This document shows, in pieces, positions 1 to 8,512 of a stretch of 18,938 nucleotides of DNA (positions are counted from its first letter, which is position 1; each line of letters begins with the position of its first letter). Location: assembly GCA_964639665.1 (NCBI GenBank), contig CAZXEU010000211.1, positions 1 to 18,938 on the forward strand, given 5' to 3'. The stretch comes from CAZXEU01 sp964639665. GTDB taxonomy: Bacteria; Bacteroidota; Rhodothermia; Rhodothermales; Bin80. The position numbers were made by a program, and so were the translations under genes. The notes under the pieces are model-generated. The model saw only the letters and a program-made list of their open reading frames with translations. It searched no databases and had not been told where the DNA came from.

Positions 1-44
1 TGTCTAGCGTCCAGGACTGGGAATCCGGACCCGACGGCCTGTAA
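1..44 (+). CDS. C-terminal end of an LVIVD-type beta-propeller protein (5' truncated by window)
   Basis: Only the last 13 whole codons and a TAA stop (42-44) are present. They read SSVQDWESGPDGL. The two complete LVIVD-type propellers further along end in NISSAQDWDNGPVQQ and NRSSVQEWDSN, so this tail is clearly from a third member of the same family, probably with the same exported propeller fold. It lies on the + strand and converges with the choice-of-anchor-B gene. Nothing upstream is visible, so length, start and any signal peptide are unknown. The match is short but spans the diagnostic SS-x-Q-(D/E)-W tail at the right place relative to a stop codon. Confidence 0.72.
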   Translation, partial: SSVQDWESGPDGL

Positions 45-139
45 GCGTCGGCGGTGGTCTGACAGGCGCCAGGCAGGATCCGGGCACAGTCTTCATGCCG
101 GACACAGCTGCTTGCCCAACAGCGTTCCCCGGCACGCGA

Positions 140-153
140 TCCCGGCGTCGGGA
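140..153. terminator. Small hairpin between convergent genes
   Basis: TCCCG-gcgt-CGGGA forms a 5 bp stem with a 4 nt loop in the 158 bp gap between the stop of the edge propeller gene (44) and the stop of the choice-of-anchor-B gene (203). There is no real T-run on either side. A weak bidirectional terminator is possible from its position, but the stem is short and could be chance in GC-rich DNA. Confidence 0.22.
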
Positions 154-202
154 ATTCTACGCGCAGGTCATCCTGTGCGTGAAGTGCAGGCGGCGGAGCA
201 GC

Positions 203-2578
203 CTACAGCTCCTCCCTCTTTCTCTGCAGGACAAAGAGCCCCTCATTGATGCTTGAGACGACGATCGTGCCGCTTTCGAAGTAGGGATAATTGCTCCACG
301 CGCCCATGAATGCCGGAAAATCAGGCCCGAACGGCATCGTATCGAAGAAGCCGACCTCGACAGGGTTGGCAACATCGGCAATGTCAATAACCCGCAGTCC
401 GGACACGTAGTTGGACTGATACATGACATTGCCCTTTATGTATAGATTGTGATCCACGGCGAAGCTGTCGCCATACCATTCCCCGATCAGCTCCGGATCC
501 TCCAGGTCGCCAACGTCCCAAATGAGCGTCCGCGTACCCGGAATCTGCCGGCGCAATTCGTCGGCTTCGTCGTTCATGAAGAAGAAGGCATGATCCTCGG
601 TTAGCCAGCCCTGGTGCGCATAGGCGACGTTCGGATAGGATGCGCGGGAAACTGCTATCGGGTTTTCCTTGTCCGTAACGTCCGCGATGCCCAGCGTGGA
701 TCCGTTCGAACTGAAGCATATCTCATGCCCCAGGTAGTCCGGGTCCGGTCCGTGGTACGTGACGCACTGCGCATCGTGCGTCCCGGCCCGCTCCTGACCA
801 GGCTCAGCGTCCGCGAAGCAGCCGGCAAAATCCGGACGTGCGGGATCCCGTATGTCGATCATGTGCAGTGCTCCCTTGCAGCTTTCGCCTTCGCCGCGAA
901 TGCCCACGGCATAAGCAAAGCCTGAAACTTCGTTGATGACAATGTTGTGAGCCGTGGCAAAGCGGGTATACAGGGCGGATTCTCCAAATGTGACCGGTGT
1001 CGTCGCAATGTTCCGAAGCCGCGTCAGGTCGAAAACCTGCATGCCGTGGGTGTCCGCGCCGTCTGCCACTACGAACGCATGGTCCCTGTACACCTTTATG
1101 TCGCGCCACGCGCTGGGATTCGCCCCTTCCGTAAGCGGCAACTCCCCGATATAGACCGGTGCCCGGGGATCAGTTACGTCCACGAAAGCCGTCCCGTCTG
1201 ACCGCCCGACCAAGGCAAACTCGCGCTGCGTTACCGGGTCCGTCCAGCCCCATATGTCATTGAGTGAGACTTCACTTGACCCTCCCAGCGCGCCGATGGG
1301 CATATAGGAAAGCAAGTCGACGTTCTGGCAACGAAACTGCGCCGCCCGGCCATCGGCGCACTCCACCGGGCCGCTTGCAACAAGCGGCTCCCAGTTGTCC
1401 AGCGGCGGAGCCAGTCGGGCCTCGATCGCGGGAGCACCGGAGGCGGACTCCGTCCTGACGACATACACTTCGGAACGGCCTACACTTACCACGCTGATTC
1501 CGTTGCCGCTATCTACGAAGCGCCCTACGTGGTTGTCGCCGCCGGTGCCCGCTACTGACCCCATTCGCTCCCACGTGCCAAGTGTGTCGATTCGCCGGTA
1601 GACGTCTGCACGGCCCATATTGGCCTGCGCCGAAGGCGCCCCTGCCACCAGAATATTGCCGTTGACGCTAAACGGCAGCATCCCGTAGATGCGCAAATAG
1701 AGGTCTTCAGGGCCCTCAATTTCGGCTGTCTGGCGCCAGGCACCATCGGCATCCATGGAAAACTCCACGATCGCGCCCGTTGGCACCGGATCCGGAATTC
1801 GAACATCCCCGCCCGTAAGGTCCAGGGGCAAGCCGGGCGCACCGGCAAGAATGCGGCCGTCAGTGGAGACGGCAATCGACGTGCCAAGGGCCTGGCGCGA
1901 GTCTGCCGTTAGCTTTGCCGCCTCCACGAATGTATCTCCCTCCCGGCGAAAGACGTACACCGCACCAGATTGCCGCTCATGTCTCGGAGACCCGACGAAT
2001 ACATGCTGTCCGTCGACGGCCAGACTCGCACCGAAGCCGTCTCCCTCTCGCGTGTCGCCGCCGGTCAACCGGGTGGAATGCATCCATCCGTTTGGTGTCT
2101 CGATGTACGCGTCAGCGTAATCCGCCTCCGGCGCGCCGGATACCAGTACGGTGCCGCCCAGGGCCACAACCCTGCCTATCTCGCTCGCGCTATCTGAGTC
2201 ATCCGGAATAATGCGGCCGGTTTCGTGCCATGAGGCGGAGCCCGGCGCGCGCCGGAAAATGTATATGGCTCCGCCGTCTTCATAGTGATCCGGCGCACCG
2301 ACGGCAAGGGTTCCGACATCCAGCGCCAGCGAGTAGCCAAATCGGTCCTGCGGCCGGCCGTCGGAAGCTGTGAGCGTATCAGCGACGACCCAAGCCTCAT
2401 CCCCGGACCCGGGCCGAAAAACAAAGACCCGGCCCAAGGCCGCATAGTCTGCTGGCGTGCTCAGGAACACTTGGTGCTCGCCGGCTACCGCAGATATCCG
2501 GGACTCAAGGGGCTGGGCCATTGCAGGCGGAAGCAATCCTAGCAAGAAAGTTATCGTGAGGTACCTGCTCTTTGTCAT
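203..2578 (-). CDS. Secreted FG-GAP and choice-of-anchor-B beta-propeller protein
   Basis: 791 aa from the ATG at 2578. An ATG 13 codons upstream (2617) is in frame, but starting at 2578 puts the signal peptide MTKSRYLTITFLLGLLPPAMA at the very N-terminus. Residues ~38-375 hold degenerate FG-GAP-like repeats (RFGYSLALD..LAVGAPD, GFGASLAVD..VFVGSP). Residues ~402-791 match the choice-of-anchor-B architecture: a Cys pair (407, 417) before NVDLLSYMP, then NDIWGWTDP, AWRDIKVY, GMQVFDLTRLR and LVIVD-like blades. Histidines recur on successive blades: AHN (544), THD (601), AHQ (655), DHN (710). No C-terminal sorting signal or anchor is evident. The family has no established biochemical role; an extracytoplasmic location is inferred. 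It lies 92 bp downstream of the DUF1501 gene on the same strand and may share its transcript. No clear ribosome-binding site is seen. Confidence 0.9.
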   Translation of the reverse strand: MTKSRYLTITFLLGLLPPAMAQPLESRISAVAGEHQVFLSTPADYAALGRVFVFRPGSGDEAWVVADTLTASDGRPQDRFGYSLALDVGTLAVGAPDHYEDGGAIYIFRRAPGSASWHETGRIIPDDSDSASEIGRVVALGGTVLVSGAPEADYADAYIETPNGWMHSTRLTGGDTREGDGFGASLAVDGQHVFVGSPRHERQSGAVYVFRREGDTFVEAAKLTADSRQALGTSIAVSTDGRILAGAPGLPLDLTGGDVRIPDPVPTGAIVEFSMDADGAWRQTAEIEGPEDLYLRIYGMLPFSVNGNILVAGAPSAQANMGRADVYRRIDTLGTWERMGSVAGTGGDNHVGRFVDSGNGISVVSVGRSEVYVVRTESASGAPAIEARLAPPLDNWEPLVASGPVECADGRAAQFRCQNVDLLSYMPIGALGGSSEVSLNDIWGWTDPVTQREFALVGRSDGTAFVDVTDPRAPVYIGELPLTEGANPSAWRDIKVYRDHAFVVADGADTHGMQVFDLTRLRNIATTPVTFGESALYTRFATAHNIVINEVSGFAYAVGIRGEGESCKGALHMIDIRDPARPDFAGCFADAEPGQERAGTHDAQCVTYHGPDPDYLGHEICFSSNGSTLGIADVTDKENPIAVSRASYPNVAYAHQGWLTEDHAFFFMNDEADELRRQIPGTRTLIWDVGDLEDPELIGEWYGDSFAVDHNLYIKGNVMYQSNYVSGLRVIDIADVANPVEVGFFDTMPFGPDFPAFMGAWSNYPYFESGTIVVSSINEGLFVLQRKREEL

Positions 2579-2670
2579 CAACGTAGCTCGGATGTCAATT
2601 GTAGGGGGCAACAACATTGGAAGGTTCGACCGGTTTCAGGCGGAAAATCCCGTCTGCCCGCGCAGATGCG

Positions 2671-4077
2671 CTAGGCAAACACATCAAGCAGCGGGGTGCC
2701 GGTGCCGTCCGGCGTGGTGTATACGGGGCGGCCTTCGACCTCAAAGTTCGTATCCGGCGGAATGCCCAGCGCATGGTAGACAGTCTGGTGTACCTGATCG
2801 ATGTACACCGGTTCGCCGACGGTGGCGCATGGCCGCTCGGGCGAGGTCTCTCCCAGGACGTAGCCCTGCTTTATGCCACCTCCGAAGAGCAATATGGAGC
2901 AGCCGTCCGTAAAGTGGCGATGCATGCCGTAGTGGACCAATTCCTCGACGCGATCCGGTACCGTGACCTGGTCTCGCACTGCCGCCTCAGGCCGACCTTC
3001 CTGGATCATGTCGCGACTGAATTCGCTGGCCAGGATGACCAACGTTCGGTCAAGCAGGCCCCGCTCCTCCAGATCGAGTACCAGCTGCGCCACGGGCCGG
3101 TCGATCAACCTCTTCATGCCCACCAGCCGCGTATGGCCATTCTCATGCGTGTCCCAGCCAAGAAACGGCTCATACTCCGTCGTGACGCTGACAAACCGGG
3201 CACCGTTTTCTACCAGGCGACGCGCGAGCAGACATCCGAGGCCAAAGCGGCCCGTGTTGTATTGATCGTAGTACTCCGCCGGCTCCTCTTGCAAATCGAA
3301 GGCCCGGGCTTCCGGTGACCGTAGCAATCGGTAGGCCTGCTCCATTGATCGAACCAGCGATTCTCTCTGGTAATCGCTACCTCTGCTTCCCAGCGGGCTG
3401 CGAGCAACCAGGTCCCGGTACAGGGCATGCCTTCGCTCCATTCTCCCGGCCGTCATGCCGACGGGCGGCCGCACGGCCTCAAGGCCGACGGAAGGGTCCG
3501 CGATCAGGAACGGTCCGTATTCGCCGCCCAGGAATCCGGCCGAATGAAAGGCCTTCAGCTCCTCTGCCTCACCAACGGTGAACCGCTGTCCTATGCTGAC
3601 GAAAGGAGGCATGGCATCGCTGCGTGGCCCCAGTACATGGGCGATCCATGCGCCGATATGTGGCGCCTGGACAGGTTGAGGCGGTTCGTAGCACGTGTGC
3701 CAGTGATACTGGTGCCTTGAGTGCAGGATAAAGCCCAGATCGGCAGCCCGGTAAGAGCGGATCACGCTGCCGCGATTCATGACCGAGCCAATGGTCTCCA
3801 GACCTTCCGAAAAGTAGAGTCCGTCCACTGACGTGGGCACGGCTGGAAATGTGCTCAGGATCCGTCTGCTCTCCAGTCCTGGCTCAAACGGCGTGCAGCG
3901 CTTCGGATCGAACGTCTCCGTGTGCGCCATGCCTCCGGCCATCCACAGCAGTATGACACTGTCGGCGCGGGTAGCAGGGCGCCGGGCTCGGCAGCCGGCA
4001 TACGCCACAGGAAGCGACGTCCCCATCGCCGCGACGGAAGCGGCGCGCATTTTGGCCAGGAATTCTCTGCGCGTCAT
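2671..4077 (-). CDS. DUF1501 domain protein, Tat-type signal
   Basis: 468 aa, ATG at 4077. The N-terminus MTRREFLAKM followed by a hydrophobic stretch and AYAGC is a twin-arginine signal; Cys29 could be a lipid-attachment site, but the lipobox is weak. Family landmarks in order are VILLWMAGGMAHTETFDPK (41-59), YNTGRFGLGCLLARRLVENG (273-292), FLGWDTHENGHTRL (305-318), SEFSRD (351-356) and LLFGGGIKQGYVLGET (396-411). DUF1501 proteins are alkaline-phosphatase-superfamily-like exported proteins that nearly always sit beside DUF1549/DUF1553 cytochromes; no reaction is established. Here the start is 9 bp downstream of that partner's stop, so the two are surely co-transcribed. SEFSRD differs from the common SEFGRTP form, and the usual GRDHW-like motif is represented by HYGMHRHF (382-389). 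Confidence 0.9.
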   Translation of the reverse strand: MTRREFLAKMRAASVAAMGTSLPVAYAGCRARRPATRADSVILLWMAGGMAHTETFDPKRCTPFEPGLESRRILSTFPAVPTSVDGLYFSEGLETIGSVMNRGSVIRSYRAADLGFILHSRHQYHWHTCYEPPQPVQAPHIGAWIAHVLGPRSDAMPPFVSIGQRFTVGEAEELKAFHSAGFLGGEYGPFLIADPSVGLEAVRPPVGMTAGRMERRHALYRDLVARSPLGSRGSDYQRESLVRSMEQAYRLLRSPEARAFDLQEEPAEYYDQYNTGRFGLGCLLARRLVENGARFVSVTTEYEPFLGWDTHENGHTRLVGMKRLIDRPVAQLVLDLEERGLLDRTLVILASEFSRDMIQEGRPEAAVRDQVTVPDRVEELVHYGMHRHFTDGCSILLFGGGIKQGYVLGETSPERPCATVGEPVYIDQVHQTVYHALGIPPDTNFEVEGRPVYTTPDGTGTPLLDVFA

Positions 4078-4086
4078 GATGTCCGG

Positions 4087-6933
4087 TCAGTGTATGTAAC
4101 GAAACTCGGGCGAAAGGAACATCGCCCACAGCAGGTCCGCTACCGATTCCTTCGACGGCGCTGGCCCCAGGGCGCGCCTGGCTGCCCGCATCTCCCTGCG
4201 GCTTGGCGGCCTGCCAAGAATCGTTTCGTATAGCCGACGGACCAGAGTCTCCGTACCAGATCCGCGGGACGCCAGCCACGCTGCGCCACCCCTTTCCAGC
4301 TGGACGGACAGGAATTCACCGTTTGTCAGCTCCAATGATTGGAGCAAGGCGGACTGGCCGGCTCGTCGCGTTACCACGTTTTCGCGGGAAGGCCGACCCA
4401 GCGCTCGCAGAAAGGGATCCTGCGCAACCAGCGATGCCCGTACAAACGACATGGGTACCTCTCTGGGATTGTACCTGAAGTCCGCCAGGCGTCCCCAGTA
4501 GTTGCGGTCAATGCCGCCGTGGGAGCGCGCAGGCAGCCACGTGCTGTCTTCGAACTGGGCAACCGTCCACGCGTGGTCTTCTGCCTCGTCCGCGGTGTGC
4601 CAATCCGTATTGGTGAAAACCCACTGCCTGCTGCTGTCCTCGTAGGTGATTCGCAGGCTTAGCAATAAACCCGCGGGATTGGGCATGCGTCCAGTGTTTT
4701 CTCCGCGGACGGCCAGCTTGTTGGTGCCGTCTGCCAGGGCATCATGCACATCGAGGCGCTTTGTCTGCCGATAGCCTACCGACCCTGCCAGTAGTGTTCC
4801 GTTCAGATAGAGGTCTGCCGCGTCGTCTGCCGCCACAAGCATGCGGGCTTCCGCCACGCTGGCAGCAGATTGTTCCATTTCGAAGTCGTACCGAAAATGG
4901 CGGACGCCCGGTCTCGGCAAAATGTCCCGGTCCACTTCACGCTCCCTGTGCCATATCCAGACCGCACCGAGCTCTTCTGCTTCCGGGTCGAACGCAAGCC
5001 CGTGGTATGCGGGGCCCAGCGTCTGGCTAAGGGCATCGGCAAACTGTTCGGCAGAGAGGCTCCGGCGCTCAGGCCCCCGGAAAACAAATCCCTGCTCCCC
5101 TGCCTCCGACGCTGCAGGCACGGATGGCAACTGATACGCTTCAGACGTCATGATAAGCGAGATCAGCCGCTTCAGGTCGGCGCCGCTGTCCCGAAACTCC
5201 GCCGCCAGGAAATCAAGCAGTTCCGCGTTCCACGGCTCGTTGTCCATTTCGTCGACGGGCATGACGAGCCCGTAGCCCAGCAAGCGATCCCAGAGGCGGT
5301 TCGCCATGGTTCGGTAAAGGCGACCGTTGGCCGGCTGTACCACTATATCCGCCAGCTCTGCGAGGCGCTCCTCCACGGTCCCCGCCCTGATGACGCCCAG
5401 TTCGTCAAAGAGGAATGAAGGCTGCGACATCCGGCCCGTGGGTCTGTCGCACCGGAATATCTCCATCACAGAGTCCGCGAAAACAGTCGCAAACCCGTAT
5501 GCCTGATCGAGCGTGAGGTTACTCACGAAGCTGTCGTGGCAAGAAGCGCACTTTAGGTTCATGCCCAGAAGCGACTGGGATACGTTCTGCGCCGCTTGCA
5601 TCTCCACCCTCTGGCTATTGTTGAAGGCACCCCGCCACTGGATCCCCCTGATAAAGCCGTCCGAAGCGGGAGTAGGGCTCAGCAGTTGTCGCACCATCTG
5701 GTCGTATGACCGATTCGACACCAGTGCTTTGTATAGCCAGGGAGTAATCTGCCTGCGTCCTCCGGTGATGTAGCCCGTGCCGGAGTAGTCATTGCGAAGC
5801 AAATCATTCCAGAAACTCAGCCAGTGCTGTGCATAATTGTGCGAGTCCGCGAGCAATTCCCCAACGAGCTGCGCACGCTTGTCCGCTTCGGGTCGTCGAA
5901 GGAATTCGTCAATCTGGGCAGGAGTCGGGAGTAGTCCGATGGCGTCGAGGTATGCGCGCCGCACGAAAACGCGGTCACCAACCACTTCAGGCCGGCGAAT
6001 TTCGTTTGCAGCGAAGTAGGCGTTGACGAAACGGTCCACCGGATGGGCTCCACCAGACCAAGCCGGCGGCATTGAGGGACGCTCCAGTGCCAGCGGTGCC
6101 TGCGGAAACACGCGCATCGATTCGTCTGCCCAGTGCGCCCCGAGATCGATCCAGAGCCGAATGAGATCCACTTCGGCGCGCGTCAGCGCCTGTCCCTTCT
6201 GCGGCATAGCATCATCGTGCCCGCGAGGCAATTCAATCCGGCGAATGATCTCGCTCTCGCCGGCGCGGCCGGCAACCAGAATCGGCCCGGATTCGCCGCC
6301 GGTCCGGACGCCCGTCTCCGAGTCTAAGGCCAGCCCTGCTTCCTGCTTTTCCGCGCCATGGCACCGATAGCAGCTATGAGCAAATAGCGCTCTGACTTCC
6401 AGATTCAACCGATCCAGCTCTTGCCTCGTATGCTGCCCGGCAGGCACGGATGCGAATTCATCAATCATCGCCGCTGTATCGCCACGCCCTGGCAGCGCTC
6501 CACTCAAGTAATCTGGCCCGTGCGTCAGGCTGGCACCAAGGTGTCCTGCCCCCGCCAGCACAAGGCATGTTCCGACCAGCGCCAGTCTGTAGCCCGTCCA
6601 CAGTGATTTCCTGTTGCGGCGCCGTGCAAGCGTATGCAGTGCAGCCGTGGCACCAGCCAATGCAGCCGTCGAAAAGCCCAGCCACTTGTGCACGGCCGCG
6701 GTTTGACCGGAATAGGCCCCACCCTCGAACAGCAACCAGCCAAAGACGGCTGCCACGATTGCGGAAGCGGCACCAATGCTCACAACCCATGTGATGCCTT
6801 CGCGGAGGTGGCGCCGCCGGCCAGCCAGTGTCGCACACTCCATGGCAAGCGCCACAACAAGCAGCGCGATCGGGAAGTGCACAACTAGAGGATGCAGCCT
6901 CCCCAACAACTCGAACGGCCAGAACTCAAGCAC
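4087..6933 (-). CDS. Membrane-anchored DUF2231/PSCyt1/DUF1549/DUF1553 cytochrome-like protein with inserted beta-sandwich
   Basis: 948 aa from a GTG at 6933; no in-frame ATG occurs before the first membrane helix, and the N-terminus GRLHPLVVHFPIALLVVALA (11-30) is where DUF2231-type modules begin. About four membrane segments span 16-133. PSCyt1 follows with haem motif CYRCH (188-192) and AMPQKGQ with a distal Met (243). DUF1549 (~298-500) includes VDRFVNAYF, FVRRAYLDAIGLLPTP and a second CxxCH, CASCH (462-466). DUF1553 (~520-945) includes RTMANRLWDRLLGYGLV and LGRPSRENVVTRR. Between its halves, residues ~655-812 look like a beta-sandwich (LVAADDAADLYLNGTLLAG, NKLAVRGENTG), as in galactose-binding-like modules. 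These cytochromes are thought to serve periplasmic redox or carbohydrate use, but the reaction is unknown. It is the first gene of the - strand operon. Confidence 0.9.
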   Translation of the reverse strand: MLEFWPFELLGRLHPLVVHFPIALLVVALAMECATLAGRRRHLREGITWVVSIGAASAIVAAVFGWLLFEGGAYSGQTAAVHKWLGFSTAALAGATAALHTLARRRNRKSLWTGYRLALVGTCLVLAGAGHLGASLTHGPDYLSGALPGRGDTAAMIDEFASVPAGQHTRQELDRLNLEVRALFAHSCYRCHGAEKQEAGLALDSETGVRTGGESGPILVAGRAGESEIIRRIELPRGHDDAMPQKGQALTRAEVDLIRLWIDLGAHWADESMRVFPQAPLALERPSMPPAWSGGAHPVDRFVNAYFAANEIRRPEVVGDRVFVRRAYLDAIGLLPTPAQIDEFLRRPEADKRAQLVGELLADSHNYAQHWLSFWNDLLRNDYSGTGYITGGRRQITPWLYKALVSNRSYDQMVRQLLSPTPASDGFIRGIQWRGAFNNSQRVEMQAAQNVSQSLLGMNLKCASCHDSFVSNLTLDQAYGFATVFADSVMEIFRCDRPTGRMSQPSFLFDELGVIRAGTVEERLAELADIVVQPANGRLYRTMANRLWDRLLGYGLVMPVDEMDNEPWNAELLDFLAAEFRDSGADLKRLISLIMTSEAYQLPSVPAASEAGEQGFVFRGPERRSLSAEQFADALSQTLGPAYHGLAFDPEAEELGAVWIWHREREVDRDILPRPGVRHFRYDFEMEQSAASVAEARMLVAADDAADLYLNGTLLAGSVGYRQTKRLDVHDALADGTNKLAVRGENTGRMPNPAGLLLSLRITYEDSSRQWVFTNTDWHTADEAEDHAWTVAQFEDSTWLPARSHGGIDRNYWGRLADFRYNPREVPMSFVRASLVAQDPFLRALGRPSRENVVTRRAGQSALLQSLELTNGEFLSVQLERGGAAWLASRGSGTETLVRRLYETILGRPPSRREMRAARRALGPAPSKESVADLLWAMFLSPEFRYIH

Positions 6934-7410
6934 TTTGCACCGGTAGGCAGGGTCTTGTCTTGTGCACGGGTGCTTTGCCCAATATACGGCTGCGAAACGC
7001 CTTCGCTAGGCAAACAGGTGGCGGGCTCGCAAGAACCGGTCGATTGTGCTTGATCCGCACTCCGGCCCGTTGCTGGCACATCCGGGAGGTTCGACGCGCA
7101 TAAAGACATGTGCTCGCACGAGTGACCGCCCTTAATGGACTGGGCCGTTTGGGTCTGCTGCATGTGCCTTCCTGAGAGTTCAGTGCAACAAGCGGGGCGC
7201 TTTATGAAGCGGTACCAGGCCGCGAACCGGAAAGCAGACCGGAAACCGAGGTATGGCTCGCGCTTCAACCCGGGTTCCGGGAGCAGCGACGAAATCCCGC
7301 CGTCTATACGTAGGCACGGGTGCCCAGGCGCGTCTGTGACAGGTACAATAACGCCTCCACATTCGACGTTGGAATGCAATGCCCAACCATGAACGTCATC
7401 GAGACTGGCA
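6934..7410. other. 477 bp divergent intergenic region
   Basis: This separates the - strand PSD1 operon from the + strand HExxH gene and should hold promoters for both. Candidates are weak: TACAAT at 7344-7349, 62 bp before the ATG at 7411, without a convincing -35; and on the - strand a TATATTGG-like element near 6980 without a well-spaced upstream box. Open frames on both strands here lack family-like sequence and were not called. No hairpin or repeat was noticed. Confidence 0.4.
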
Positions 7411-8412
7411 ATGACCAGTTCAATTCCTGCATTGGCCGTTTGCTTGTGTGTCATTCCGCCGCTTGTTCCGTCGACCCAGGCGCAGACACTTCCTCCACAA
7501 GACCGAATTCGAATAGCGGAAGCATTTCGGCTGGCGGACTTTGTCTACGACACCTGGCCGGACTGGCGAGACGTCCCGTTCGCGCTGCTGCTCGTAACGC
7601 CCAAGTATGAATTCCTCGTCCGGCATCCCCGCCCTGGGTCCGAATTCACTTCCCTGGGTTACGACCAGGAGCTCTACAGCGATGTGCTCTACAGGTCACG
7701 CGTATTCGACACCCGGCTACTCGCGACCTTTCCCGCGGTTGGAGGAATTCCAACGGTCGTGATAGGACAGCCCGGCGCCACGGGCCAAACCTCGACCTCT
7801 TGGGTCCTGACCGTGCTCCACGAACACTTCCACCAGCTCCAGATGTCGGATGCGACCTACTACACGGCAACGGACAGCCTAGGGCTCGCGGGCGGGGACG
7901 ACACCGGCATGTGGATGCTTAACTATCCGTTTCCTTATGACTCCCTTTACGCCGCCTCTGCCATTGACCGGCTCGCTTCAGCTGCGCTCCTGGCGCTCCG
8001 GTCCATCGGATCGAGCGAATTCCCCGGCGCGCTCGAATCATACCGCATGCAGCGGGATCGGGTCAGTGAGATCCTCCAAGCACCTGACTACCGCTACCTG
8101 TCCTTTCAGCTCTGGCAAGAGGGCATCGCCAGGTACACAGAATTGGTCGTCGCCCGCCGCGCTGCCGGCGGGTTCCAACCCTCGGAGCGGTTCGGTGCGC
8201 TCACGGGCTACGTCCCGTTTCCGGATGTCGCCGACGCCCTGCTCACCTCCATCGAGGAAGGGCTCGAGGGCTCGGCCCAAGAAGCTCGCCGGGAAATATT
8301 CTATCCGATCGGTGCCGTGGAAGGCCTGCTCCTGGATGAAATGCGTCCGGACTGGAAACAGCGGTATCTAAAGGAGAAGTTCTACCTCGAACGCTACTTT
8401 ACCAATCCGTGA
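7411..8412 (+). CDS. Secreted putative HExxH metallopeptidase of unrecognised family
   Basis: 333 aa, ATG at 7411. The first ~25 residues (IPALAVCLCVIPPLVPSTQA) are a Sec signal with likely cleavage after TQA. Residues 137-141 are HEHFH, an HExxH zinc site in an amphipathic setting (WVLTVLHEHFHQLQ). WQEGIARYTE (235-244), about 95 residues later, supplies a glutamate in an EGxAxYxE context typical of gluzincin third ligands. The spacing suits a helical metallopeptidase fold, although the exact family is not recognised. The C-terminal third (FYPIGAVEGLLLDE, YLKEKFYLERYF) resembles the helical tail of secreted peptidases that screen for G-x-x-E-G-x-L-L. It could instead be an inactive relative or a non-peptidase metalloenzyme. 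It starts divergently from the PSD1 operon; the next gene begins 100 bp downstream on the same strand. Confidence 0.8.
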   Translation: MTSSIPALAVCLCVIPPLVPSTQAQTLPPQDRIRIAEAFRLADFVYDTWPDWRDVPFALLLVTPKYEFLVRHPRPGSEFTSLGYDQELYSDVLYRSRVFDTRLLATFPAVGGIPTVVIGQPGATGQTSTSWVLTVLHEHFHQLQMSDATYYTATDSLGLAGGDDTGMWMLNYPFPYDSLYAASAIDRLASAALLALRSIGSSEFPGALESYRMQRDRVSEILQAPDYRYLSFQLWQEGIARYTELVVARRAAGGFQPSERFGALTGYVPFPDVADALLTSIEEGLEGSAQEARREIFYPIGAVEGLLLDEMRPDWKQRYLKEKFYLERYFTNP

Positions 8413-8512
8413 GTTGTGGCTGGGTTATGCACGGCCGTGCCTCAGACCCGCGCCAACACTACCGCCCAACAGGCATCGGCACGATAACCGGAACACGCCG
8501 GCAATTACAAGC

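Noticed and set aside
2617..3318. 233-codon + strand open frame
   Set aside because: It lies antisense to the strongly supported DUF1501 gene; such long antisense frames are expected in GC-rich DNA.
6475..6933. DUF2231 region considered as a separate upstream gene
   Set aside because: The frame continues without a stop into the PSCyt1 domain, so it is one fused protein.
6885..7454. 189-codon open frame on the - strand spanning the divergent gap
   Set aside because: It overlaps the start of the PSD1 gene in another frame and the HExxH gene antisense, is Cys/Ser/Gly-rich, and has no signal, ribosome site or family likeness.
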